From Ligula intestinalis (taxonomy: Eukaryota > Platyhelminthes > Cestoda > Diphyllobothriidea > Diphyllobothriidae): 64,000 nt of DNA. This document shows, piece by piece, positions 1 through 10,689 of this stretch (positions are counted from its first letter, which is position 1; each line of letters starts with the position of its first letter). The notes below the pieces were generated by a model. It made no database searches. It had not been told where the DNA came from and worked only from the letters and a program-made list of their open reading frames with translations. The position numbers and the translations under genes are program-made. The stretch lies in contig JAYGXS010000001.1 of assembly GCA_036362985.1 (NCBI GenBank), positions 71,289,609-71,353,608 of the forward strand. The letters run 5' to 3'.

Positions 1-129
1 AGAAATGAAAAATTACCCTATGAACGAATCTGTTATCAATTGCACCATTTACAAGCCTAACTGATGTTTCTTTTAGTATACCATTTATATCAATTAGGTG
101 ACCAATTTGAATATCGTTTTTTCAACGCG

Positions 130-485
130 ATGTCTGGCGATTTAAGTGCTATGGTAAGATGGACATGTAATTTGTAATGATGTAAAGACCTTTGAGGAAG
201 CCGCTGAAACTGTTAAAAAATTAACTAAAGAGCCCTCGCAAGATGAACTTCTCACACTATATAGCTTCTATAAACAAGCCACTGTTGGCGACACAAATAC
301 AAGTACGTCAATTGCTTCATTCCTGTTCACTGCTTGTTTAAGGTCGGCCCGGCATGTTGGACTTTAAAGGACGTGCGAAGTGGGATGCTTGGGACGCCCG
401 CAAAGGTATGGATAAAGAAGCTGCCAAGCTAGAATATATTAAATTTGCAAAAGTTGTAATCGCCAAGTACGGGATTTCATCCTGA
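130..485 (+). CDS. Acyl-CoA-binding protein (ACBP / diazepam-binding inhibitor), complete, three exons
   Basis: Exons 130-153, 188-302 and 343-485 splice to a 93-residue protein, close to the usual 86-90 of ACBP. The family binds medium- and long-chain acyl-CoA esters in the cytosol and carries them between pathways. Visible are the family core [12 protein letters not shown] (residues 32-43), RPGMLDF (48-54) and AKWDAW (58-63), then [13 protein letters not shown] in helix 4. The acyl-CoA contacts known from bovine ACBP (Tyr28, Tyr31, Lys32, Lys54, Tyr73) have counterparts at Tyr33, Tyr36, Lys37, Lys59 and Tyr78. Introns are 154-187 (34 nt, GTAAGA...AAAG) and 303-342 (40 nt, GTACGT...TTAAG). 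The second is in phase 1 just before RPGM, in the same place as in vertebrate ACBP genes. Splicing is required because a stop at 155-157 lies in the exon 2 frame. The start is the first ATG in an open exon 1. There are no frameshifts, so the gene looks functional. Confidence 0.93.
154..187 (+). other. 34-nt intron 1 of the ACBP gene
   Basis: Donor GTAAGA and acceptor AAAG, phase 0. Removing it joins residue Met8 to Thr9 and bypasses an in-frame TAA. Introns this short are typical of flatworm genes. Confidence 0.85.
303..342 (+). other. 40-nt intron 2 of the ACBP gene
   Basis: Donor GTACGT, pyrimidine-rich 3' half, acceptor TTTAAG, phase 1. It splits the codon before the RPGM motif, a conserved intron position in animal ACBP genes. 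Confidence 0.88.
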
Positions 486-1435
486 GGACGCATGCACATT
501 CACTAATTACATGATTTTCAATTATCTTTATAATTCTACCTGGGCTCACTTCGAAATTTTCAGCCCCATGTGTGTTGGATGTACTTAAGTGCATGTAACC
601 CTAAGTATAATTAAGGTTATAGGAGTTCTTTTGTACATAGTTCAGGAGCTCGTAGGTACTAGTGGCACGTACTGGAACCAGTGAAAATGCTACTGTATGA
701 TGAACGAATAGGAATGGAACATGCTCAAGTTATACGTCATCATGAATGTTTCTCCTGAGTAATTGCGAGATTGCTCTTCCTACTCTTGAAGTGTGCGCTA
801 TAGCTCAGATCCGATTTCGCATGTCTTCTTGGCCGGTCAACTTCAGTTTCAGAAATTACGACAACCCATCGATACAGCCATCTCTACCGCCTCTAAATTT
901 GGTCGTGTTAGCTTTCGTTATGTTTGATAGCTGCTTTGGTACTTCCGATTTCTACCGAAGAACCGTCGGTGGTATTAATCTTCGCAGTGATAATTGTTGT
1001 GGTTCCCATATAGGTGATGCTAGGGAAAGATACTTGGGGATTGTAAGGCGCAGTAGGTACTTCTGTAATTCCAAGCCGCACCTAGTCATTTATTTCTCGT
1101 TTGTCTTCCCCGCTTTGCAGCTGCTACTTACACAGTAACCACTCATCGAAAACCGTGTAAACTGGCTAAAGAAACTTGATCAGGATAGCCCTTCATTTCC
1201 GTGTCGATGACTTTCAGGCGTGCTATCGGGTTCGGCGCCGAAGGATTTTCTGCACTAATCGTGAGATGCTTGGAAATGAGAATTTCATATTTTCAATCAC
1301 TGCAGATTCATAGAACTAGTCGTGAAACGGTATTGTCACAAAGTACAAGGCGTATCGAGAGACATTCCCAGACGGATCCGTCTTCTGTCGACCTTATCAT
1401 TGCTAATACGAGCAAACATGCTAGTCCTAGGAGGT
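486..1435. other. Downstream region of ACBP, no recognisable gene
   Basis: I see no AATAAA within the first 100 nt after the ACBP stop. An open frame of 130 codons at 746-1138 (+) has no recognisable domain and no supporting splice sites, so I do not call it a gene. Confidence 0.5.
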
Positions 1436-1439
1436 GAGT

Positions 1440-2397
1440 GAGAAGGAGAATACGACTCGATCGCTGGTACCATATATTTGTTCGCCTGAAATTTCGAGAT
1501 CCCTCGTGGATTCGTCATCGGAGATATAAAGCAGTGAGCAGTAGCAGATACGATTAGCATATGCACAAGAGTTTGCAGTATTTAAAAGATATAGTCATTA
1601 CTGCAAAAAAAAACGAATATTTATTGTAATTGCCTTCTTGCGTGTTGAAAGTTTGTTGAACGGTATGCGGGCTCTGACCTGTTGAACTTTCATTGCACGT
1701 GGCGGACTCAAGCGTGATAATTGCTCGGCACTCTGGTGTTGGCGTAGGATGACACGGTGGCCTGTCCGCTCCCCACGAGGCGAATTCTTTTGGCGAAGCT
1801 GAGTCTCCGCACCGCATATGGATTGGGCAAATCGTTGCACTTGTTTAGGCATTGGGGCCCATGAACCATGACTCAAGTAATTATCGGCTCACCTGCCTGT
1901 CACCTCTTGCGGAAATTTCGGCTTTATCAAATTTGAATGTGTGGCCGAGTCTCTTCGAATGAGCTGCAACTTAAGAATTGGCATCACTTCGCCGCACTCC
2001 TGCGCGTGTTTGGCAATTCGTGTCTTGAGGAGTTTACCCGGTTCTCCGGCAAAGTTGCTTTGCCCGCAACCGCACCAGATCCTGCAGACGATTCTCGATG
2101 TTTCTTGCCTTGACAGTGGGTAATTCCGTTTCATTATCTGACGCCTTATGGTTACCTCCAGCCTGTGTGCGACTCCAAATCCATGTAGTGTGAGAAGGCG
2201 GCCGACAGCTTCCAAGAAATTTTTGACGTACGGGATCGCTCGCCAAATTTTGGGGGAGGTTCGAATTTGTTGGCTATTTCGTTTGCGCAAGAACTAATTG
2301 TCGAAGTTACCCGGGCCGCCATTTTCTCTGAACACCCATCGAAGTTACTGTATCTCGGCAACTTTATTTTCTGGTTCGCTGCAGTGCGTCTCAACAC
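1440..2397 (-). mobile_element. Penelope-like element relic: C-terminal RT, GIY-YIG and 3' UTR
   Basis: Read on the minus strand from 2397 down, the conceptual protein runs through the end of a PLE reverse transcriptase (IPYVKNFLEAVGRLL, then GFGVAHR and TIRRQIM). It continues into a degraded GIY-YIG endonuclease core (FAGEPGKLLKTRIAKHAQE) near 2050-2000. The expected order, with RT C-terminus followed by GIY-YIG, is kept but spread over several frames. The part below about 1890 matches the 3' UTR of other copies here, ending in the CGACTCGATCG block near 1450 with an inverted GTTTCGA-type motif. PLEs are retroelements whose enzyme joins an RT to a GIY-YIG nuclease. This copy is dead and 5'-truncated. 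Confidence 0.75.
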
Positions 2398-3889
2398 GCC
2401 GACAGAGCGTCTTTACGCAATTGCGTTTGTGGCTGATTGGGTGGTTGCTGTTGTAATTCAGTGCTTGCCTCGTGTTTGTCGCTCTCCTGAATACCACAAT
2501 TTTTGCGACAGACGGCATTTCCGGTTATTTCAGGAATTGTTTGATACACTGATCTTGAAACCCTTTTGCTCAGTTGTATTGGTCTGAAGGGGATTTACTG
2601 CAGACGTTAGCACGTTTGAAGAGATCAGAAATTTGATTTAACAGGATTGTGTACCTTTTTACTGGTGCCCTGTGTTGCGAGCTGGGTTTCTGGATGTCTA
2701 TGTACACAAGCCATAACTCCGGCAACGCTCATCTAATAAAGACTTAACGCAACCTTAATTGGCACGTTCCCTTATCTACTTTTAGTCCCCCACTGATGAG
2801 GAATTCTTATGAGGTAAACGGACGTGCAGAATTAATTAGCCCTATCGATTCTCAGCTACACAAACGTTAATTAGCCCTATTTATTCTCAGCCTCAAAGAC
2901 GTCAATAAGTCATATTTACTTTCGGCTGTACAAATGTCAACCCGACCAGCATTAGTAAGAGGAAGGCAGTGGTGACATGTCATTTGACCCCAGGTCCAGC
3001 CTGAATCTGGTAAGCCTCGTTGGGCCGCAATGAATACAGTCAACTCTCTGAAATACCGAAAACGGTAGCTATTTTAAGGTAGTGAACGCTCCGTTGAGAA
3101 AGTTTGGTGCTTAATCAATAATTTTACTTGCCTCTTTATTTATTAGTTATTCACTCCGATATTTCACTTTTCATCCCTCTGACTAATAATATCGTAGCCA
3201 ATATTTTACCTCATATATTTCGCAATGAATTTGCATCAAAACTCCTGAAGTGTATAATAACCTGGAGGAATACTCGGTGAAAATACATGGGGCTTTTGAC
3301 AAATTATTGTCGACCAGTGCACGCACGTAAGGTGTGTGTACAAGTTAATACATTTTAGCAATAATGCTCACCTTTTCATACAAGTGGGAGTATTCGAATA
3401 GGAGGATTTAATAAGAGACAATGGATTAGGCAGCAGTGAGCATTAGGTGGAGCCGTCCCGGCGAGAGAGGACATACTGCTTTGAAATGCAAGTTCGCACA
3501 CCACAATCGAAGAAGTAGAAGTGGATGCATGGGCCTCTACACACAAACAAGTTTCCAGTGAACCACCCATTCTGAAAATCATCGTGGCATTTATTGGTCT
3601 ATAAATATGAAGGGTTGTTCCTCCCATTGTCGTTTCAGGGCATCCGGCCCGTGGATGCCCACAACGTTGGTAAAACTCCGCTTTTGCGCTCGTATACCTG
3701 GCCAAGCCTTTCGCCTTGGAGGTAGAGCTAGGCAGTCGTTCCAGACCGTCTAAATAGGAATTCGCACCTACGTAACAGGTTTTAGTGATTGAACAACTAG
3801 TTGTACATCCAAATGTCCGCGAGGACACTATCCTGTCTAATTGAATCGAAATATACAGAAGTCCCTTTAGCGCAATTCGGCTCACCAAT
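2398..3889. other. No recognisable gene
   Basis: Apart from the 35-bp tandem units I recognise nothing here. The 176-codon minus frame at 3376-3906 has no domain I know and sits beside an RTE-like relic read in the other direction, so it is probably a chance or antisense frame. Confidence 0.4.
2832..2936. repeat. Three tandem 35-bp units
   Basis: Units at 2832-2866, 2867-2901 and 2902-2936. The first two begin with the same TTAATTAGCCCTAT and the third is more diverged (TCAATAAGTCATAT). A small minisatellite-like array with no coding signal. Confidence 0.8.
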
Positions 3890-4830
3890 TTGACAGTGGC
3901 CAGCATTTGCTGGTTTCTGCGAAAGGCTCTGTATGAAGTTAACTGTGTTTGGTTTGCACCCAGACACGGTCTGACTGATTTTGACGGCGCTGATGGTATT
4001 GCGTTGCTAACATGTAGTTTTGGTGCTCAAAGATCCATGGTGTCAGGAATGAATAGTCTTAATAAATCGATCGGTAAATCTGTTAACGCTGGGAGGAACA
4101 AAGTGTTTTCGAGCTATATCCACGAGCAGGAGAAAGTACCTCTCGAGATAAGTGGCTGCCGACTTGAAGAAGCCGCCAGCCTCAAATACCACGGGTCAAA
4201 GTTGCTGTCGAAGGGACACAGTACGTAGGACCTTGCCTCCCGTATTTATTCGCTCACCGGGTTTTCTCGAGCCTCAGAAAGTGTATATTAACCCAATACA
4301 GCATTTCTATTGCCGGCAAGATTCGCGTGTCTCATGTATCTGTGCGGTCAGTCTTTCCCTGCATTTGCGTGATCTAAGCTCTCCATGTGAAAGATAAATG
4401 AAATCTGGATGCAATTGACTACCATTGCTTGATAACCATTCTTCGAGTGAAGAACAGCGACTTCGTCTCAACTGAGACCATCTCAACTCCTAGTGAAAAT
4501 CCCACAAAGGCATCCCAAGCCAGCCAAGAAAGATGAATGAAGTGGCCTGGGCAAGCTCTTCGTCGTCCACTTCAAGTGTTTAGTGCTTTTTTCCTGGATC
4601 TAGCACCGTTTCCCGTGTGGGGGCGTCGAACGGGTTCCAGCTCAAAACCTGAATCGACAGAGCTCATTAACGCGTGGAGGTGATTCCTCGACTTTCGGTC
4701 TCCTTCGCTGGCGAAGAGAATGGGGTAAGTCGTCCAGAGCTGCTGTCTGGGAGCGTCATACGTAGAGAAACACATTCAATGACATCATTGAGTCTGGCTA
4801 GAGCAGGCATGATCGTGGCCGTTCAAGTAG
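3890..4830 (+). mobile_element. RTE-like non-LTR retrotransposon relic: RT palm to C-terminus
   Basis: The frame 3890-4228 matches the palm region of RTE-type reverse transcriptases: GLTDFDGADGIALLTCSF, then NAGRNKVFSS and ISGCRLEEAASLKYHGSKLL. Beyond 4228, in shifted frames, come the thumb and C-terminal hallmarks: KIRVSHVSVRSV near 4320, a KWPGQALRRP block near 4530 (family: WFGHVLRRP) and INAWR near 4670. Together these keep the normal order of an RTE C-terminus. The catalytic box expected as YADDI reads GADGI (Gly-Ala-Asp-Gly at 3986-3997), and there are several stops and frameshifts, so it is inactive. The 5' part with the endonuclease is missing. Placing it in the RTE clade is inference from these motifs. 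Confidence 0.72.
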
Positions 4831-5820
4831 AATTGAATGAGCAGTCACCGTGTCGACGTCACATAACAATTCCAAGTCAGCTAGAACTTCTAAATTCTTG
4901 CGCTAGCGAATGGTTACTACGACAGGCACTTACCCTACTCTTGATGTTTACCAGCTGGGTGAGTTTATGTTGAGGAAGTTTGCTGAGACCTTCAAATGAC
5001 GTCTCTGCAGCGTCCGCATATGTATCCTTGGATCTATCAAGTTATAAAAGTTACGTGTTACGCTTCCGTGCGATATTATAATACACACTAGCGGGCTAGA
5101 GAATCGCCAGTGCCGCATTGTTTGGTGCGTTGATATGTATGCAGTGGGTTCGCATCTCAATAAACCGCGTGAAAGATACGCTGGACTGACGCTGGGGCCA
5201 GATTAAGGCATGACAGGCGTTACTCAAGCTACGCTTCCATGACAAATACCGGACGTGGGCGGGGGGGGGGGGAAGGCGGGCGTTGGTGGCACGCGTGAGA
5301 ACAAGCTCAGGCACCAGCCACTCATGGCTGGCACTTTCACATCGTGAGATCTGAGTCAGGCGGGGTAGCTCCGGCTCCGTTTGCATTCTGTCGGTCTTCT
5401 TAGTTCTGTCTTGACACCGGGCACCGACGAGGCAATGTTTTGACGGACAGGCTAAGAGGAAAAAAGCCCAAATTTGGAACCTATCCCAAAATGAACCAAT
5501 AGCTGAAGTCCCTTACAGCAGCAGCCGCTGGGTGAAACCAGGTCATATTCTGACGGTGGTAAGCCATGTCCAGAGAGGGGGACGAATTACGACACTTCTG
5601 TGTTCGCGGGAGGGGGTGCAAGTGTACTTGTGGCCGAGTGGTCAATGCCACATTGCCCGAGGGGCGACCCGCGGCTGTTCGAAAGTTGCCCGCGGCAAAA
5701 GCCAAGGCACGGACATCGGTGTCTGTCTAGACAGCCTTCCGACCGCACCGAAGGCAATTGAGTGGCTGAGGTGAGCGCATTTAGAATAGGATGCGATAGT
5801 TTTATAGCAAGAGCATTGAG
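4831..5820. other. No recognisable gene; contains a 12-G run
   Basis: Only short frames. A poly-G tract lies at 5261-5272 within GC-rich sequence. The stretch 5500-5770 is locally GC-rich without a protein I recognise. Confidence 0.4.
5261..5272 (+). repeat. Poly-G tract, 12 G
   Basis: An uninterrupted run of 12 G, followed by GGAAGGCGGG-type sequence. Confidence 0.95.
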
Positions 5821-5821
5821 A

Positions 5822-6002
5822 AGAAGACGACTCGATCGCCGGGAAAATACGTTTACTCGCCTGATGTTTCGACATCCGTCACGGATTCATCATCAGAGAC
5901 CTTAGCAGAACGTTTCTGATAATTTCTCTGATGATGAATCCGCGACGGATGTCGAAACATCAGGCGAGTAAACGTGTTGTCCCAGCGATCGAGTCGTCTT
6001 CG
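5822..6002. repeat. Head-to-head inverted pair of PLE 3' ends
   Basis: Left arm 5822-5899 and right arm 5926-6002 are near-perfect reverse complements (few mismatches over ~77 bp), with a spacer of about 26 bp. Each arm carries the block seen at the 3' end of PLE copies in this window: GACGACTCGATCG, then GTTTACTCGCCTGATGTTTC, then GGATTCATCATCAGAGA. Diverged copies of the block occur near 1450, 6860 and 11590. The close match between arms suggests they arose together or recently. Confidence 0.88.
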
Positions 6003-6845
6003 TTTCAATTACTTCCTGGTACTCGCATGTTCGCTTGTATTAGCAAGAGCATTCCTGGTGAAGACGCTGGACGCTAACGTGCCAAAGGAAGGTGGACGGT
6101 GTAGCGATGGTGGCCGACTAAAAATACCCATTTGTGGACGCCCGGACTAAGTAACGCGCTGTCGCGTCCATTGCAGACATAGGAAACGCTCAAAAGTCGA
6201 CAGGATGTGCATTTTACTGGTTCATATTTTTCTGCCTTAGATTTCACAAGCACAGTAGTTAAGGTAACCAGATGCTTACTGGAAAACCCGAGAGGCTTTT
6301 CAATGGGCTTTGTTTTAAAGGACAGACGTAATCTTAAACACAAAGTTGTGCTAGCCATAGTTGAGGTAGTGACTATCCTGTCAGTGAATCCAACAGTTTT
6401 GGTCAAAAGAACCTGGCACAAGCCGTCTGTGATCTCCTGTCGACTTCGGATGGTAATCACAAATCGGCATAACCCTCTGTAGACTGTTGTACGCCCTCTG
6501 TGTGTTTGCCTACAGAAAGCGTTCAAAACCTCCCGGGACTCAAGGTCTTTACCACGTTGACTCCGTCATGGAGGCGGCGTGGGGGGCGAAGAATTTAAAT
6601 ATCCCACACCGGACACACGTATAAATCCGGTTCAGAGCTTAAAAATGCAGTCTCGATGTACGTGTAAGGGTCAGATAATGAATAACCGAAAACCTATGTT
6701 CGTCAATTGGCTTTTCACACATTACATGAAAATATTTACAGAACTGAGACATTACAAAACTCCCTCGGTTCAAATGAAATTCAGTTAATTTTGGAATTTT
6801 AATACCAGACTTGCGGAGGCAAATGAGACGAAACACTTCATATCG
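6003..6845. other. No recognisable gene
   Basis: Opposed frames overlap at 6074-6526 (minus, 150 codons) and 6207-6482 (plus, 91 codons). Neither shows a family motif I recognise. Probably decayed repeat sequence. Confidence 0.35.
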
Positions 6846-6847
6846 AG

Positions 6848-7115
6848 AAGAGGATGGTGTGATAGCTGGGACATGGCTATTATTTGCCTGACGTTTCGAA
6901 ATCCGTCACGGATCCTTCATCTGAGACATCAGTAGAAACGTGCATTTAAAGCACAGGGAGTTGAATTATTTATAGGATACGGTCAATATGTTACTGGTAA
7001 GACAAGTGTCTGCCTCTGCGCCAATTGCTTGATACCTGGCCTGCAGGCCGTAACGTGCTGAACTTTCGTCACGCGTGGTGGAAATGGGCGTGATGCTTAC
7101 GTTAGGAGGCGCTTA
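6848..7115 (-). mobile_element. PLE 3' UTR fragment
   Basis: The stretch carries the PLE terminal block (TTTGCCTGACGTTTCGAAAT, CCGTCACGGAT) and then, as at 11700-11830, a shared UTR segment with the motifs CAATTGCTTGATACC and TGCTGAACTTTC. No coding part is attached. Confidence 0.7.
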
Positions 7116-7785
7116 ACGGACAGCTAACAGCGAGCTAGGATACAGGTAGCGAGCGCACTCACGGTAGGCTATCGATCGGCCTACAGGCTGCGAAGCATAC
7201 TGACAGGCAATCAATCAATAATTTAAAATTCAAGCTACAGGCAGCCGCTGAATCACCAGCTAACCGTGCTACTAGCCACGCCAGGCCCGAAGCTGATTGG
7301 CCCGCTGAAAATATTTTTACACGCGTTTGTGGCTCTAAATGTGTTGTACATATTAAACTCAAGGACGTCTGCTTTTGCCCTCTTCTTGTCGTGCTCTTTC
7401 TTGGAGGACTCACACGAGGCGTAACGACACCACCTCAGCCACACTATGACGACATACAGAAAATCGTATCGACACAGTTCGCGTAGGAAGCAAGGAACTT
7501 TAGCGGATTTTATTTCAAACAAAAGCGACCCTTGGCCATCATGGAAATCTTGAGAGACTGGTGCTTGAGGCGTAAGTGCAGACAGTCATAAATAAGATAA
7601 GCTTACCAGAATGCACATCCTTGCTCAAAATTAGTTGCTAAGGCCGTTAATGAAATCGCGTTCCACGGTCTCTTCCTCCATAACCTAGAGGATGGGTCTA
7701 TCCAATGCATGGTATTCCGAAAGACAATACATACAAGACAATAAATTAGTTTTCACAGCTTTATTCTCCTGAATCTTAACTAAAA
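7116..7785. other. No recognisable gene
   Basis: Minus-strand frames at 7159-7413 and 7253-7522 overlap each other and show no domain. Probably unclassified repeat. Confidence 0.35.
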
Positions 7786-7789
7786 TTCA

Positions 7790-8650
7790 GTCCAGGAACT
7801 GGCGGCTAGAGTACCGCACAGCTGCTATACTAAAATTGTTGAAGCTGAGCTCCGTCAGCTACAGAACAAACTCCGTGAAAACGCCTTTCCAAAGAGATTA
7901 ATCGTGCCACAAAAGCTGCTATTGCAACCGCAGAAAATGAAGACTTGCTTCTGAGACTGTTTTATCTAGAAGACGCAGCAGGTGGATTAGTAAGACGACG
8001 TAAACGCTTTCGCTGCGGCGAATTTACACTTACGGTTCGGAAACTCTCAGCTCCTAAGGGGCTAAAGACCGACTACTGTTGTAGGCCACAACAATGCGTA
8101 CTCATTCATCGACGTGCGCCTGTGGAATGGGATAGACTGACCCTACAACAAGGGCCTGGAAAACAGGGTATGCGATCACCTGCCTAGCTAGGTAGGGGAG
8201 AAAGTCGATCGAAGTGGACGCCACAGGAGCCTTTCAGATTGCCTGCCGGGCAACGGCAAAGTCCCCTAAAGAAGAACGCAAACAGAAGCTAGTAGTCCTT
8301 TTCATCGGCCGACTCCCTGCTAACAGCCCTACGCATTTCGCATGTTTGACGTTAGCACCCTATGAACCAACCCCCCACACCCCTCCCCCCACCTCCAACG
8401 GCCCCAACATGCCAACTCTATCATGCAGGCGACGGGGAAGCGAAGAATGTGACTAATCCCGTGACACAGAAAAATGGAAGTAAACATATGCCGCATCTCT
8501 ATGTTTGCGTTAGGTGTCCTGAAACTAGGTCTCTGGTCAGAACAACCCACACTGAAGACTACCACGGAAAACTACAGCCTAGAAACCGAACAATCACCGC
8601 AAGTCCTCGAACGGCCACAGAACTGGAAGGGGTTTTTCTGATGAATTGAC
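7790..8650 (+). mobile_element. PLE relic, second lineage (LFIRLPFLGD-type)
   Basis: The translation begins with ELRQLQNKLRENAFPKRLI near 7850, the end of the RT in the lineage also seen at 34.1 kb. A degraded LLRLFYLEDAAGG follows at 7945-8000, where the 34-kb copy has LFIRLPFLGDTAS. Next come an AFQIACRATAKSP block near 8225 and a C-rich tail at 8370-8450 also found at 35.1 and 62.3 kb. Order and spacing match, but frames shift repeatedly. The GIY-YIG core itself is not readable here. Confidence 0.6.
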
Positions 8651-8964
8651 TCCCTGTTTAATCGTACCATGTGGAGTACGTTGGCGTCGTTACAACAGGT
8701 ATGTCGTAGAAAAGTTTGACCTCTGAATAAATGGTTCAATTCTTTAGGTATCTAATCAACACAAGGGAGGTAAACATGCGAAAAGCAAACAAGCTTTTGT
8801 GCATAAAAGGAAGTCACTACTTACTTTTGTTGCATTTAAATTTTCGATACACATGCGGCGTCAGCTTATTGGAAATTATCCCCGCTATGGTAATTTTTTA
8901 AATTTGTCTCTCTGGAAGGAAAATAAACCTTTATTGTTACAAATCTATAAAAAGTTCGTGCACA

Positions 8965-9735
8965 TTGCCTTGGCATTTCGCGCCTGATAGGCGCAAAGGG
9001 CGATTGCGTTTCAAAAATCACCAGTCGAAGTTATTCGTACTGATTAGTAGCTTTCATTTTTGCATCATAGTTCAATCACTTGCCATATCTTCCGCCAAAC
9101 GAAGGAAACCAACGATACAACCAGAGCCAACACGCTGGCGACCAATACCTTATAATGCTGTTGCATCCGAAGAATACGCTCGACTCATCAGCGAAGTTGG
9201 GATTGGTGTCGCTCACAAACCAAAAGCGACAATCCACAGGCAACTCATGCGACCTAAAAACCCAATACCCGTTAACCAAAAATCCGGTGTCCTTTAAAGC
9301 ATCGACTGTTTTTATGTTCAAGCCAATCATGTTGGTGAAACCAGCAAATGGGTTCTCGCGAGACTGCATCAGCACGAACTCGCCGTGCGACGGAAGGACA
9401 AGCTTTCCTTGGTAGCCGCTCACGCATCCACGCCAGGGTAGGGCGTCGACTTCGAACACGTGTGAATATTAGGTCAGTCGGACGACCGAACTTCACGCCT
9501 GCTGCAGGAAGTGTGGCGTTCACGCGTGGATTCAACTACTAGGCATATCGATTTTCCTGATGTCTTTCTCGCTTTGTGCGAACAGATAGAGGTCAGAGGT
9601 AGAGGTCAAGGTCACTCCCGGCAGAGCTGAGTTAGATATGCAGTGAGCTTGACAATGGCCTCGCGTGAGAGTTCGAAATGTCGGACAAGTAAACCACTGG
9701 TCCCAGAGAACGCTTTACCGCTTTCTATCCAATTG
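8965..9735 (+). mobile_element. PLE relic: RT C-terminus, GIY-YIG, 3' end
   Basis: From about 9090 the translation gives RWRPIPYNAVASEEYARLI, then GIGVAHKPKATIHRQLM (end of RT), and NQKSGVL leading into the GIY-YIG region. In the next frame come VQANHVGETSKWVLARLHQ (YIG core with the conserved Arg) and HELAVRRKDKLSLVAAHAS. The end at 9655-9735 carries the inverted terminal block (GAGAGTTCGAAATGTCGG, GGTCCCAGAGAACGC, TGGGCCTTGCGTATTCTGGA) shared with the copies at 10.7 and 31 kb. A frameshift near 9295 and further breaks show it is dead. Confidence 0.8.
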
Positions 9736-10685
9736 TCTGGGCCTTGCGTATTCTGGACCATTCAGTTGCATAATGTGTAGGTACAACGAGGTGTTTGAAT
9801 AAGCATTGTTACGGCTCATTAATGGTCGATAAATTGCAGCACATCTCACTTTTTGACGATCTCAACCTTGAAGTTTGCCAAGCAAACTCAAACTTAAGCC
9901 GCTTTCTTTTGCAGACCGACGTTCAGCACAAAGCCTGGGTGTATATCACATTCGACAGACCGTGTTGAGAAAAATGGACCTGTAGTAGTTAGCAAAACAG
10001 TGTGATTATTTCTTTATGATCAACACTCACCGATAACTAAGAGGACTCACTTGTGCCGCACTGCCTTTTGGACCGTAGAAGCTTAAACACCGGAAATCGA
10101 AGAAATTAATTAACATTGTTTGGAACCAATCAATGCTGAGTATAGACAGTCGGCAAGACTGGATGCTTTAATTCACCTTTGTTGTAACCTTGGGCATGCC
10201 TGCGTCGACACTGTATATGTCCCCCGGTTGCGTGTTAGGAAGAGAAGGCAGAACAGGATAGCAGATAATACTTTACTGTCACAGTTCCTGCTTGTACATC
10301 AGCTCGCTCTTCTGGGTGTCCGTCAGCAGTGTGTCGTCGGTAGCACGTCTCGGCCAACAGGTCTCGTGGCCCAGGAGCAGAATGCCTCCTCCATCGGTGG
10401 CAGCGTTTTTAAGGACCGGCAGTCTTTGTTCCCTATTGGTTCCTCCGCTAGTCGCCCATGCGAGCAATCATCGTGGGGTCCTCAGCGTGACAGCCCGGTG
10501 GTTGTTCACGCTTTCGCATAACCTTGTGCGTGATCTCAGAACCCGGCCGGCGGCTGACTTTCGTTGTCTTGCCTTCAGGACTGCTCGCGTGCTGGGTCCT
10601 CCGAACAACCTTGGATATATGTTCGTACGATTTTAAATGACTCACTATCATATCAGGTTATTAAGAATGAATAAGATATACATTC
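9736..10685. other. No recognisable gene
   Basis: A plus frame at 10120-10521 (133 codons) overlaps other frames and has no motif I recognise. A block at 9905-9950 (CGACGTTCAGCACAAAGCC, GGGTGTATAT) resembles one at 17800-17830, hinting at an unclassified repeat. Confidence 0.35.
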
Positions 10686-10689
10686 TCGC

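Noticed and set aside
746..1138. 130-codon plus frame
   Set aside because: No domain and no splice or poly(A) support; kept only as unannotated sequence.
3376..3906. 176-codon minus frame
   Set aside because: No recognisable motif, sits in a region of decayed repeats next to an RTE-like relic on the other strand; likely chance.
10120..10636. Overlapping plus frames of 133 and 114 codons
   Set aside because: Two frames on the same strand are open at once in GC-rich sequence, and neither shows a domain; composition effect more likely than a gene.
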